A stretch of 64,000 nt of DNA from Bacteroidales bacterium (GTDB lineage Bacteria; Bacteroidota; Bacteroidia; Bacteroidales; JAADGE01): assembly GCA_021648725.1 (NCBI GenBank), contig JAKISF010000010.1, positions 32,823 through 96,822 of the forward strand, written 5' to 3'. The notes below the pieces were generated by a model. That model did no database searches and was not told the origin of the DNA. It worked only from the letters and a program-made list of their open reading frames with translations. Position 1 is the first letter of the stretch; every line of letters begins with the position of its first letter. Positions 56,636 to 63,721 of the stretch are shown in pieces. The position numbers and the translations under genes were made by a program.

Positions 56636-57130
56636 TTATCTTTTAACCTCCAATATTTCCATATTCAAGAAATCTCGACCTCTGATATCAAATCGAATTG
56701 CCGTTCTTACTTTGTGCATACCGGATTTGCCGTATGCCCCCGGATTTATGTGCAAACAATTTAATTTATCGTCAAAAACTACTTTTAGAATATGTGAATG
56801 TCCTGAAATAAATAATCTCGGCGGATTTCTGAAAATTTCCGGTTTTACTTTTCTGTCATATCTTCCCGGATAACCGCCGATATGTGTAATCCAAACATCG
56901 GCTTCTTCAATCCTGAATCGGTTGTGTTCCGGATAATGAATTCGAATATCTTGCCCGTCAATATTTCCGTAAACAGCTCTTACAGTTTTTATCTCTTCCA
57001 AACGTTTAATCACTGACTCATAATCGCCGGAATCTCCTGCATGCCAAATTTCATCAACATCTTTAAAAAAATCAAGCAATTTATCATCAATATATCCGTG
57101 AGTGTCGGAAAGTAAGCCGATTTTTGTCAT
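56636..57130 (-). CDS. YfcE/MJ0936-family metallophosphoesterase
   Basis: A 164-residue calcineurin-like phosphoesterase. MTKIGLLSDTHGYID supplies the first DxH, IWHAGDSGDYE the second Asp, AVYGNIDGQDIR the GNxD motif, and LFISGHSHILKVVFD the GHxH motif. This complete set of metal ligands and the compact size identify the YfcE/MJ0936 family of small phosphodiesterases (2',3'-cyclic or artificial phosphodiester substrates). It converges with the M14 gene and ends about 55 bases from it. The start lies near the intergenic repeat at 57165. Confidence 0.92.
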   Translation of the reverse strand: MTKIGLLSDTHGYIDDKLLDFFKDVDEIWHAGDSGDYESVIKRLEEIKTVRAVYGNIDGQDIRIHYPEHNRFRIEEADVWITHIGGYPGRYDRKVKPEIFRNPPRLFISGHSHILKVVFDDKLNCLHINPGAYGKSGMHKVRTAIRFDIRGRDFLNMEILEVKR

Positions 57131-57164
57131 TTAGTTTTATTTTAATCAAATATAATAATTATTC

Positions 57165-57258
57165 TTTGTAAATATATCAATCTAATATTCGTAATGTAAA
57201 ATAGTATAAGTTCCTGAAATAAATTCAGGATAAGTAATCTTGTTTTTTTATTTACTCG
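57165..57258. repeat. Intergenic repeat, copy 1
   Basis: The sequence begins TTTGTAAATATATCAATCTA at 57165 and continues to ATTCGTA (57193). A second part begins GTAATG at 57191 and ends TTTACTCG at 57258. The second part carries a small hairpin CCTGAA-ATAAA-TTCAGG at 57213-57229. Both parts recur in order at 58637-58838. The copies lie on either side of the AAA/DUF4143 gene, in the same orientation. Confidence 0.75.
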
Positions 57259-57318
57259 TTTCCCTCGATATACACTCATCAGATGACTCCAAGCAATCCG
57301 GTAAGTGCCGACCGGGTT

Positions 57319-58530
57319 TTAATAAAATGAATTTTGCAATAAAAAATCTTGCAAATGTAAATGTTTAATCCCTTTATAATCTCCTATTGTAAAAGTATCA
57401 AGCGATACAACTATTTTTGTGTAATTATCTTTAATGCGAAGTAAATTACCAAATTCTCTTTCTTTTATTTTTTTATCCGGAATAAGATAAGTAACTTGTA
57501 TATAAATAGTTTTGCCTGATTTTTCTGCAACAAAGTCAATTTCAAGATTTTTTAATAAGCCTACACTTACCGTATAACCTAATTGTTTCAAATGTGAAAA
57601 AACAACATTTTCCAAAACATCAGGAACTGAAAAATGTGATAATCCGAGTAAAGCATTTCGTAAGCCCCAATCTTCAAAAAAGTACTTATTATTTATCTCA
57701 AAAATTTTCTTGCTTTGAATATCAAGTCTTTTTAGTTTGTAAATTAAAAAGGCGTTTTGCAAATAAGCTAAATAATTAATTACAACTCGGGTAGAAATAT
57801 CTGTTTTTTGAGATTTTAAATATTCGCTTATTTTTTTTGCAGTAATTAAATTTCCTGTATTTGAGGCAATAAAACGAATTAAGTTATCAAAAAAATCTAC
57901 ATTTCGTATTTTATATCTGTAAAGAATATCTTTATATATAATTGTTGAAACAATATTTTTTAAATAATCGAAAATAACTTCATCTTTTTTTTGCAAATTT
58001 TTGATAAAAGGTAAACCGCCCCATTTCAAGTATTTTTGTAATGATGTATTATCTGTTTTTAAGTTATGAAATTCTAAAAACTCCGAATAAGACAATGTGT
58101 TTACTTGAATTTGAATAAATCGTCCGCTAAGCAATGTTGCCAAATCACCGGAAAGCATTTCGGCATTACTGCCTGTGCAATAAATATCTGCAATATTTTT
58201 ATTTTGAAAATGCCTTAATGCTTTTTCAAATTCTTGTATTTCTTGCAGTTCATCAATAAAAAGATAATTGGGTTTGTTTTTATCAAGCTCTTCTTCTGTA
58301 TATTTTATTAAAGAATGATAATCTGAAATAAAATCAAAATCGTATTGCTCCTTATCAATAAAAATAATATTTGCATCCGGTTTAACAGACTGAATATATT
58401 GTACAGTCATTTTTAAAACATAAGACTTGCCTACACGCCGTTGACCGGTAAAAATTTTTATGATATTTTTATCAATATACGGTTTTACTTGCTCTAAATA
58501 TGTATTTCTGAATATTATTTCTTTACTCAT
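57319..58530 (-). CDS. AAA ATPase with DUF4143 domain
   Basis: A 403-residue protein of the AAA_14/DUF4143 group. IKIFTGQRRVGKSYVLK holds Walker A (GxxxxGKS, about residues 29-38), NYLFIDELQEI Walker B (about 91), and DIYCTGSNAEMLSG the sensor segment. The C-terminal 200 residues match DUF4143 (YLAYLQNAFLIYKLKRLDIQSKKIFEINNKYFFEDWGLRN). The tail QVTYLIPDKKIKEREFGNLLRIKDNYTKIVVS looks like a degenerate PD-(D/E)xK-like end of the family. Function is unknown; these ATPases are often present in many copies in Bacteroidota and archaeal genomes. It is flanked on both sides by direct copies of an intergenic repeat, suggesting a mobile history. Confidence 0.92.
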   Translation of the reverse strand: MSKEIIFRNTYLEQVKPYIDKNIIKIFTGQRRVGKSYVLKMTVQYIQSVKPDANIIFIDKEQYDFDFISDYHSLIKYTEEELDKNKPNYLFIDELQEIQEFEKALRHFQNKNIADIYCTGSNAEMLSGDLATLLSGRFIQIQVNTLSYSEFLEFHNLKTDNTSLQKYLKWGGLPFIKNLQKKDEVIFDYLKNIVSTIIYKDILYRYKIRNVDFFDNLIRFIASNTGNLITAKKISEYLKSQKTDISTRVVINYLAYLQNAFLIYKLKRLDIQSKKIFEINNKYFFEDWGLRNALLGLSHFSVPDVLENVVFSHLKQLGYTVSVGLLKNLEIDFVAEKSGKTIYIQVTYLIPDKKIKEREFGNLLRIKDNYTKIVVSLDTFTIGDYKGIKHLHLQDFLLQNSFY

Positions 58531-58636
58531 ATGTAAATATTTGCTGCAAATATAGCAATTGTTTACTTATAGGTAAATAAAATTTGTGTTTTTTACTATA
58601 TTTAAAACTGTCTATAACAATATTTCTGTATCTTTT

Positions 58637-58838
58637 TTTGTAAATATGTCAATCTGATATTCGTATCCGAAGTCATCGTATCAATGTATCAGCAGACATA
58701 CTGTCAGGTTAAAACCTGTTTTAATTAAATTGAAATAGTGATACGATGACTGTTAACTACACCGTGACTGTCATGTCAAGCCGATATACTACTTGTAATG
58801 TTAAATAGTATAACTTGTCTTGTTCTTTTATTTACTCG
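58637..58838. repeat. Intergenic repeat, copy 2, with an inserted 130-bp hairpin-rich block
   Basis: Positions 58637-58665 match 57165-57193 with two mismatches, and 58795-58838 match the second part of copy 1. Between them lies about 130 bases absent from copy 1. This block contains a perfect 13-bp inverted repeat (AGTCATCGTATCA at 58671, its complement at 58739-58751) and a nested hairpin CAGGTT-AA-AACCTG at 58705-58718. The block looks like a small inserted element. The wider stretch 58531-59131 holds no gene. Confidence 0.75.
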
Positions 58839-58945
58839 CTATCGCTCATGAAAATAGTTGATAAGCTGTTGACATTAACTTTTCTTAATCATTTTAATTT
58901 CTCTCTGTTTAAAAAAAATGCTGTTGCATTTTAGCAGATAAAATC

Positions 58946-59013
58946 TACTGTTATTGTTCGACGAAGTTACGCTATCGCTAAACTTCGCCGAGCGGAGTTT
59001 TTAATAAAACAGT
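58946..59013. repeat. Complex inverted repeat in the gene-free region
   Basis: CGACGAAGTT (58959-58968) pairs with AACTTCGCCG (58981-58990), with one mismatch. The flanks ACTGTTATT and AATAAAACAGT extend the pairing outwards, and AGCGATAGCG-type palindromic sequence forms the loop. It lies between the ATPase and the coiled-coil gene. It may be a small mobile or RNA element, or part of a terminator. Confidence 0.55.
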
Positions 59014-59092
59014 AACCCTTAAAAAAAAGTTTTCAAATTCTGCACCTCAAAGGCACGGTAGTAAAATAATTTTTTCATATTATAAATTTTGC

Positions 59093-59100
59093 TATTTTTG
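59093..59100 (+). promoter_or_regulatory. Putative -7 element (TATTTTTG)
   Basis: TATTTTTG matches TAnnTTTG and ends 31 bases before the ATG at 59132 of the coiled-coil gene. No clear -33 TTTG is seen at the right distance. Confidence 0.4.
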
Positions 59101-59131
59101 TAATAATCTATTCAATTAAAATTTTATAGGC

Positions 59132-59833
59132 ATGAAAAGTTCAGGACTATTTTTATTAACCGTCTTATTAAGGTTATTCTCCGTAAATTATGGAGGAAGC
59201 AGCAGTTCATCAGCTTATATGAAATTAACCGAATTGAATTTTGCCGATAAAGGGATTCCTGTTACGGTTCGAGCTTCTGAAGGTGCCGAAATTAAAAACG
59301 GTATGTTTATGAGAGTGTTCGGAGGCATTACAGAAAAAACCTACACCATCACCGCTGAAGATTTTCAGAATCTAGAGGGAGATCCACCCGATAGTGTCTG
59401 GGGATTTTCACTCACGGATATCGAAGCAGCAGGTGGGGGAAAGGCTTTTTTTGAAATGCACAAAGATGAAATCCAAGCCTATGCTGATGCTAATGGAATT
59501 AAATACAATGGAAATCCAAAGTTTCTTTTGATAAAATTTAATAGTGAATTTAAAATTGTAAAATCTAAAAAAGAAATCGCAAACATAGATAAAAATATTG
59601 AAAACATAGATAAAAATATTGAAAATGATAAAAAAGAAATCGCAAACATAGATAAAAATATTGAAAACATAGATAAAAATATTGAAAACATAGATAAAAA
59701 TATTGAAAACATAGATAAAAATATTGAAAACATAGATAAAAATATTGAAAACATAGATAAAAATATTGAAGATATGAATAATTCTATGGTGCAAAACTTA
59801 AAAAATAAAAAGGAAAAACCACCAAAAGAGTAA
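59132..59833 (+). CDS. Exported protein with heptad-repeat coiled coil (NIDKNIE repeats)
   Basis: A 233-residue protein with a possible signal peptide (MKSSGLFLLTVLLRLFSV). A globular-looking N-terminal region (about 30-145: MKLTELNFADKGIPVTVRASEG, FGGITEKTYTITAEDFQNLEG, FEMHKDEIQAYADANGIKYNG) matches no family I recognise. From about 150 to 215 the sequence is made of the heptad IDKNIEN, eight times (2 + 6), interrupted once by DKKEIAN. Isoleucines fall on alternate 4 and 3 spacings (a/d), giving a strong coiled coil; Ile at both a and d favours trimers. The last 25 residues are basic (LKNKKEKPPKE). The mixed N-terminus and tandem array suggest a fast-evolving stalk. A small open frame follows 43 bases after the stop. 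Confidence 0.65.
   Translation: MKSSGLFLLTVLLRLFSVNYGGSSSSSAYMKLTELNFADKGIPVTVRASEGAEIKNGMFMRVFGGITEKTYTITAEDFQNLEGDPPDSVWGFSLTDIEAAGGGKAFFEMHKDEIQAYADANGIKYNGNPKFLLIKFNSEFKIVKSKKEIANIDKNIENIDKNIENDKKEIANIDKNIENIDKNIENIDKNIENIDKNIENIDKNIENIDKNIEDMNNSMVQNLKNKKEKPPKE
59582..59772 (+). repeat. 21-bp tandem repeat inside the coiled-coil gene
   Basis: Near-identical 21-base units (AACATAGATAAAAATATTGA plus A) occur twice near 59582-59624 and six times in 59644-59769, with a spacer encoding DKKEIA. All are in frame and identical at DNA level, which indicates recent expansion or contraction by slippage or unequal recombination. Copy number is likely variable between strains. Confidence 0.9.
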
Positions 59834-59876
59834 GTACTGAGTTGCTTTTGGTACATATTTCTGGTAGAATTTAGAG

Positions 59877-60068
59877 ATGGCTCCTATAGATAGTTCTTCT
59901 ATGTCAAAAAATGCAGAAACAGTGAAAGCTATTTCTGAGGAAGAAGTGAAACTAAATACGGATATAAATGCTGCGAGCGAAGAAATCGAAGCAGTTTTTC
60001 CACCCGCCGGCACTCGTTTGCAACGAGTGCCTTTTCGCCTGTTATTATCATATATCTATTTTTACTGA
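59877..60068 (+). pseudogene. Small open frame truncated by a REP element
   Basis: An ATG at 59877 opens MAPIDSSSMSKNAETVKAI then SEEEVKLNTDINAASEEIEAV, a short acidic helical stretch. The frame then runs into the REP hairpin (PAGTRLQRVP) and ends at 60068. The last 22 residues are therefore REP-derived. The real gene, if there was one, was cut by the insertion. It is probably related to the coiled-coil gene upstream, but not clearly a functional protein. Confidence 0.4.
60006..60028. repeat. REP hairpin, left copy
   Basis: GCCGGCACTCGTTTGCAACG and the next three bases. It contains the palindrome CACTCGTT-TGC-AACGAGTG (8-bp stem, 60011-60029) next to a GCCGG head. It is an exact 23-base inverted copy of the sequence at 60280-60302. 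The two copies bound a RAYT transposase remnant. Confidence 0.9.
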
Positions 60069-60243
60069 TTAATTACAAGTTATTTGTTGTGCCGATTCTA
60101 AAACAATATCAATCATACTATCTAAATCTGCATAATTTCGAGCTGAACTGAATAAATAATCTTACGGATATTCTACAATCAATTCTTTAACCGGATTTTG
60201 ATGATTAGGTCTGTCTTTATCTGTTATTTTATATTTGTCTGAC
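60069..60243 (-). pseudogene. RAYT (REP-associated tyrosine transposase) C-terminal remnant
   Basis: Reverse-strand reading gives DKYKITDKDRPNHQNPVKEL then IVEYP, a stop (60162-60164), then DYLFSSARNYADLDSMIDI to VLESAQQITCN and a stop at 60069. RPNHQNPVKEGIVxxPEDYxxSSARxY is the characteristic C-terminus of REP-associated Y1 transposases. Only this tail remains; the HUH nuclease and catalytic Tyr regions are missing, and there is an in-frame stop. It is enclosed by inverted REP hairpins at 60006 and 60280. Confidence 0.82.
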
Positions 60244-60279
60244 ACTGTTTGTTATTTTATTTTTTGTTTGCTCTGTTGT

Positions 60280-60302
60280 ACTCGTTGCAAACGAGTGCCG
60301 GC
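60280..60302. repeat. REP hairpin, right copy (inverted)
   Basis: ACTCGTTGCAAACGAGTGCC followed by GGC; ACTCGTT-GCA-AACGAGT forms a 7-bp hairpin. It is the exact reverse complement of 60006-60028. It lies just outside the 3' end of the DjlA-like gene. Confidence 0.9.
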
Positions 60303-60315
60303 AGGTATTTCTTAG

Positions 60316-61161
60316 TTATTTCCCTGAAAATTTCTTAATAATTTGATAAGCTTCCAAAATCTCCTGAAATTTATCTTCCGCTTTTTGTATAATTTCGTCA
60401 CTTTGCCCGTAAAATTTATCGGGATGGTATTTCTTTGCCAGAGTTCGGTACACTTTTTTTAGTTGAGATTTTGTAACGGAAGGAGTAACACCCAGAATTT
60501 TATATGCTTTATAGGGCAGAAAAGATTTTGAAAATGATTTTGCTTGTTTTCTTCGGTTTTGTTCTTCGATTATTTTTCGTTCTTCTTTTAAGCCTTGTTT
60601 TATATATGCATTTTTAATGAAATTATAGGTTTTTTTATGAACTAAGAGTCTTATTCTTACTTTTTCAATAAAATTTTCTTCATTTATTGTTAAAATTGTA
60701 TCATTTGCAGATAAATCTAATAAAACGGACAACACAAAATATTTTACTTCAGACTTCTTTGTTGCTAATCTGTCACAAGCTTTATTGACATCTGTTTCTG
60801 TTAAAATAATTTTTTTGAATAGCTTCTCAATTTTATCTTTTTTATAAACTTTAGATATTTTCAATATATTTTGTTTTATTATGTTAGTTTCAATTTGAGA
60901 ATATTTTAAAAAAGCAATTATTATTTTTATTATCTCAATTTCTGTTTTTTTTATTTTTAGGAGGGATGTTTTTATTATTATTGTTGTAAATGTTAGTATA
61001 ATTGTAAGAATTAAGAAAGTAAACATGGCATTTTTGTCCCCTGTCTCAATAGTTAATATAATAATAATTAAAAACAAAATTATAATTGAAATTAAGCAAC
61101 CGATGCCGACTCCCTTCCTTGCTTTAAATTCATCATTAATACTATTTAAATAATTTCCCAT
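60316..61161 (-). CDS. DjlA-like membrane protein with a C-terminal J domain
   Basis: A 281-residue protein. Two hydrophobic segments lie at about 18-38 and 44-66. A helical region of about 120 residues (about 75-195), rich in Lys/Ile and resembling the TerB/DjlA core, follows. The last 70 residues are a J domain (FLPYKAYKILGVTPSVTKSQLKKVYRTLAKKYHPDKFYGQ) with the HPD motif needed to stimulate DnaK. The architecture matches membrane-anchored DjlA-type co-chaperones. Its start is directly adjacent (0 bases) to the stop of the upstream MobA-like gene, so the two are probably co-translated. The 3' end lies next to a REP element. Its specific client is unknown. Confidence 0.82.
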   Translation of the reverse strand: MGNYLNSINDEFKARKGVGIGCLISIIILFLIIIILTIETGDKNAMFTFLILTIILTFTTIIIKTSLLKIKKTEIEIIKIIIAFLKYSQIETNIIKQNILKISKVYKKDKIEKLFKKIILTETDVNKACDRLATKKSEVKYFVLSVLLDLSANDTILTINEENFIEKVRIRLLVHKKTYNFIKNAYIKQGLKEERKIIEEQNRRKQAKSFSKSFLPYKAYKILGVTPSVTKSQLKKVYRTLAKKYHPDKFYGQSDEIIQKAEDKFQEILEAYQIIKKFSGK

Positions 61162-61761
61162 TTAAAACAGTTTTTTGTAGATGTTCTCATCATTTATATT
61201 CAACAGAATATTTTTGTCATCAACTTTAAGACGGTATATCAAAAATCTTTTTAAATATTCTTTTAAATTAGAATGAATATTCTTTTCTGAGCTTAATTGC
61301 TTGATAATATTTTTATTAATCATAATCGGATGCCCGCCTTTTTCCTTATATGCCGGAACAATATATTCTGCTTCATTTCTTTTTTCATAAAGAACAGTTA
61401 AAAGTTCTTGATTAACAAACGGATTGTCACTGTTTTGGATAAAGCAACAAAAGCAACAGTTGTTTTTTTTTAAAGCTTTTAATCCTGTTTGTAATGAAAA
61501 AAATCTTTCACGTTCAGGAAACTTGTTAAGAACAAACTTTACGATATCAGGAAAGTTTAAATTAAGTGTATTTTTTATATTAATTCCGTCCGGATTCATT
61601 ACAACAATAATTTCCTCACATCCGAAAGTAAGGTATTCTCCGACAATTTTTTCAAGAAAAGTTCTATTTTTTTCAAATAATAATGAAAACTTTGCTTGTT
61701 TCATTCTGCTTGAAAAACCGGCTGAAAGAATAACAACAGAAGTGTTATTTTTTTTAATCAT
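61162..61761 (-). CDS. MobA/MocA-like nucleotidyltransferase
   Basis: A 199-residue NTP transferase. VVILSAGFSSRMKQAKFSLLF (7-27) is the nucleotide-binding loop, with RM and a late Lys as in MobA/MocA/IspD-like enzymes. QTGLKALKKNNCCFCCFIQNSDNPFVNQELL (about 93-122) carries the metal-binding Asp in NSDNPFV. GGHPIMINKNIIKQL is the GHP motif common to MocA-like proteins. It could be a molybdopterin cytidylyltransferase, a class needed by the molybdenum hydroxylase at 6.3-8.9 kb, but the 52 kb distance leaves this unsupported by context. Unusually for the family it is rich in cysteine around 105-110 (NNCCFCCF). The downstream gene is DjlA-like. Confidence 0.75.
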   Translation of the reverse strand: MIKKNNTSVVILSAGFSSRMKQAKFSLLFEKNRTFLEKIVGEYLTFGCEEIIVVMNPDGINIKNTLNLNFPDIVKFVLNKFPERERFFSLQTGLKALKKNNCCFCCFIQNSDNPFVNQELLTVLYEKRNEAEYIVPAYKEKGGHPIMINKNIIKQLSSEKNIHSNLKEYLKRFLIYRLKVDDKNILLNINDENIYKKLF

Positions 61762-61837
61762 AATACAAAAATATAAAATGTGGGTATTTATTGCTATAAT
61801 TAATAAAAAATGATACTTAATTTTGCTTATTATTTTA

Positions 61838-61845
61838 TAGATTTG
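61838..61845 (+). promoter_or_regulatory. Putative -7 element (TAGATTTG) for the superoxide reductase gene
   Basis: TAGATTTG matches TAnnTTTG and lies 20 bases before the ATG at 61866. A TTTTG at 61821-61825 is too close (12 bases) to be the usual -33. Confidence 0.45.
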
Positions 61846-61865
61846 TCCTTTCTAAAAAAAAGACT

Positions 61866-62369
61866 ATGAAAATTTTAATTAAAAGAATTCCGACTATATT
61901 ATTAGTAGCAGCAGTAATTTTTTCTTTGAACAGTTGCTGTGAAAATAATGATGAAAATTTACAGACACTTGTTGATACTGTTAAAAAGGAAGAAACAGTT
62001 AAAAAGACTCGTGAAGAATTAATCGTAAATCGAGACACAATGTTAATTGCAAATACTGACAGTATTACCGAATTTGAGAATAAACATACACCTGAGATTA
62101 CCTTTAGTGAGATTGATGAAAAAGGATATGCAAAGATTTATGTTTCAGTAGGTTCAAACGGAATAGTTCATCCTTCCGTAAATGAGCATTGGATTGATTT
62201 TATCACTTTATTGATAAACGACAAAGAAATTAAACGCATTGAAAATGAGAATAGTGAAGGAAGCAATAAACATGAGTTTTTTATTCCTTTGAAAGAAAAT
62301 GATATTATAACAGTTATAATAGGTTGTAACTTACACGGTATCTGGAAAAATAGTGTTCAAGTTGAATAA
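61866..62369 (+). CDS. Superoxide reductase (neelaredoxin-type) lipoprotein
   Basis: A 167-residue protein with a lipoprotein-type signal ending LNSCC (C24), then a Lys/Glu-rich linker, and a superoxide reductase domain (about 65-165). The iron ligands of the known enzyme fit H74 (NKHTPEI), H102 and H108 (VHPSVNEHW) and C154 and H157 (GCNLHG). The spacings of 6 and 3 between the last two pairs equal those in the Pyrococcus enzyme, and the Lys before the first ligand (K73) is also present. The rubredoxin-like N-terminal domain of desulfoferrodoxin is absent. The enzyme reduces superoxide to hydrogen peroxide without oxygen release, so it points to an anaerobic or microaerophilic cell. Export as a lipoprotein is unusual for this family. 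Confidence 0.88.
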   Translation: MKILIKRIPTILLVAAVIFSLNSCCENNDENLQTLVDTVKKEETVKKTREELIVNRDTMLIANTDSITEFENKHTPEITFSEIDEKGYAKIYVSVGSNGIVHPSVNEHWIDFITLLINDKEIKRIENENSEGSNKHEFFIPLKENDIITVIIGCNLHGIWKNSVQVE

Positions 62370-62975
62370 ATAATCCGGAATAAATTAAAATTACACTTTC
62401 ATCCGAAAGTTTTTCAAAATTAGTTAAATTTATCTTGTAAGCCCAATAAAACAGGTTAGATTCTTTTGTTTTTAAAGAAAATAAGTCTGTCTGAAAATGG
62501 ATTTTCTTCTGTGGCTTGCCTCTTACTCTTTTGACCTCTTGGCTGATATGGTTACATACATAGTCTAATGTCAGATAAAATGATAAACATATTCTGATTT
62601 TTTCTGCAAAATTTGAAAAACCTTTGCTTTGTTTTGCTATTGTTCTTATTATTAATTGCAATAACAGATATGTTATTAAGGCTGTGTAAATCTGCAATTG
62701 TTCTTGCATTCCGGTCTAAGTTATTGCATATTATACTGATAACCTTATTCTCATCTTCTTTGTAAACTTTTACAAGACGTAATTTATGTTTATATAATGC
62801 CTGTCTTTTTAGCTTTATCGGATGTTAATATTATTATCTCATCTTTTAAAATATCTTGGTCTGTCTTATCCGGTAAATCCAATTCTTCAACAGTTTCGTA
62901 TAATGTATTAATCTTTATTCTTGTTACAAAATGATTATCTGTTTTATTCTTAAAAGCATTAATGAAAAATCCAAG
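62314..62975 (-). pseudogene. IS4-like transposase remnant, frameshifted and internally deleted
   Basis: Reverse-strand segments read: FVTRIKINTLYETVEELDLP then DKTDQDILKDEIIILTSDKA (62950-62800), then, in another frame, ALYKHKLRLVKVYKEDENKV and ISIICNNLDRNARTIADLH, then a third frame EQLQIYTALITYLLLQLIIRT to about 62314. Such blocks in this order match the C-terminal half of DDE (IS4-type) transposases (VTRIK, ICNNLxWxAxTIADLY, IYTALITYLLL). The part with the catalytic Glu region (normally LYKKRWDIELFFKAIKQ) is missing at the last junction. The gene is dead. A 131-residue open frame at 62314-62709 is its last block, ending just after the superoxide reductase stop. Confidence 0.8.
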
Positions 62976-62986
62976 GCAGTACTAAA

Positions 62987-63710
62987 GGGCACTCCTAAAA
63001 ACTCAAAAAGCATTGTTATCTTGCTTATTATTAGTATCTTTAGGGCTTGAAAACAATATTTTTTATGAAAAGATTTAAACGTTGCAAAAATTACGGATTT
63101 TTTGACCAAGATATACGCTTATCAAAACTGTCTCAACTTGGAGACCCATTAGAGAGGCTTAATAAAGGTGTTGGTTTTGAAATGTTTAGGGTATTGTGCT
63201 TGAAGAAAATCTCACAAGATTATCTGAAGGCAACGGAGGTCGTCCTCCATATGATTATGTATTTGATGTTCAAAATTTATAATACTTCAACGTTATTACA
63301 ATTTGTCTGATGAGCAAGTAGAATATCAAATAAATGACAGGATGAGTTTTATGCGTTTTTTAGATTTGACAATTGCTGATGATGTTCCCGACAGTCGTAC
63401 TGTTTGGAATTTTAGAGAACAGTTGACTGATTTAGAGCTAATTGAACCTTTGTTTAATTTGTTTTTAAATGAATTGGAGACACTCGGGATTAGTTGTTAA
63501 TGAAGGTAAAATAATAGATGCAAGTTTTGTTGAAGTTCCTCGTCAACGTAACAACAGGGATGATAATAAGAAAATAAAAAACAACGAAATACCGGAAGAT
63601 TGGAAAAATAAGCCTCGAAAATTATCGCAAAAAGATAATGATGTAAACTAAAAAAACAGCCCCTAAAAAATACTATTCAAAAAATAAGTAGTTTTTAGCG
63701 GAAGTTCACC
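62987..63710 (+). mobile_element. Decayed IS5-like insertion sequence
   Basis: The ends resemble each other in inverted orientation: GGGCACTCCTAAAAACT at 62987-63003, and its approximate complement AGTTTTTAGCGGAAGTTCAC to 63710. They share TAAAAACT and similar flanking bases. Between them is a transposase frame beginning at 63065, broken by frameshifts and missing the C-terminal part. There is no clear target duplication (flanks TAAA and AAAA). The insertion adjoins the IS4-like remnant at 62.98 kb. Confidence 0.65.
63065..63651 (+). pseudogene. IS5-family transposase, frameshifted and truncated
   Basis: From the ATG at 63065 the frame reads FFDQDIRLSKLSQLGDPLER, the usual N-terminus of IS5-group transposases. 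It is disrupted near 63187 and again near 63255, resumes as NLSDEQVEYQINDRMSFMRF (with the following DLTIADDVPDSRTVWNFR), then breaks at 63490 where an extra G follows ACACTCGG. It resumes as GLVVNEGKIIDASFVEVPRQ and ends at 63651 after DNDVN. The last 100 or so residues, including the final catalytic Glu, are missing, so the element is inactive. Confidence 0.85.
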
Positions 63711-63721
63711 AAAAATATCAA

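Noticed and set aside
57298..57320. Terminator for the AAA ATPase gene (CCGGT/ACCGG hairpin)
   Set aside because: The stem is only 5 bp and its T run is on the wrong strand for this minus-strand gene.
58531..59131. tRNA or other structured RNA gene in the gene-free region
   Set aside because: No T-loop (GGTTCRA-type) or cloverleaf was found; only repeats and inverted repeats are visible.
59582..59772. CRISPR-like regularly spaced repeats
   Set aside because: The 21-bp units are directly adjacent, in frame and code for heptads, with no spacers and no cas genes nearby.
59408..59856. Two minus-strand open frames (125-128 residues) rich in Phe/Ile/Tyr
   Set aside because: They are antisense readings of the tandem repeat in the coiled-coil gene and have no independent support.
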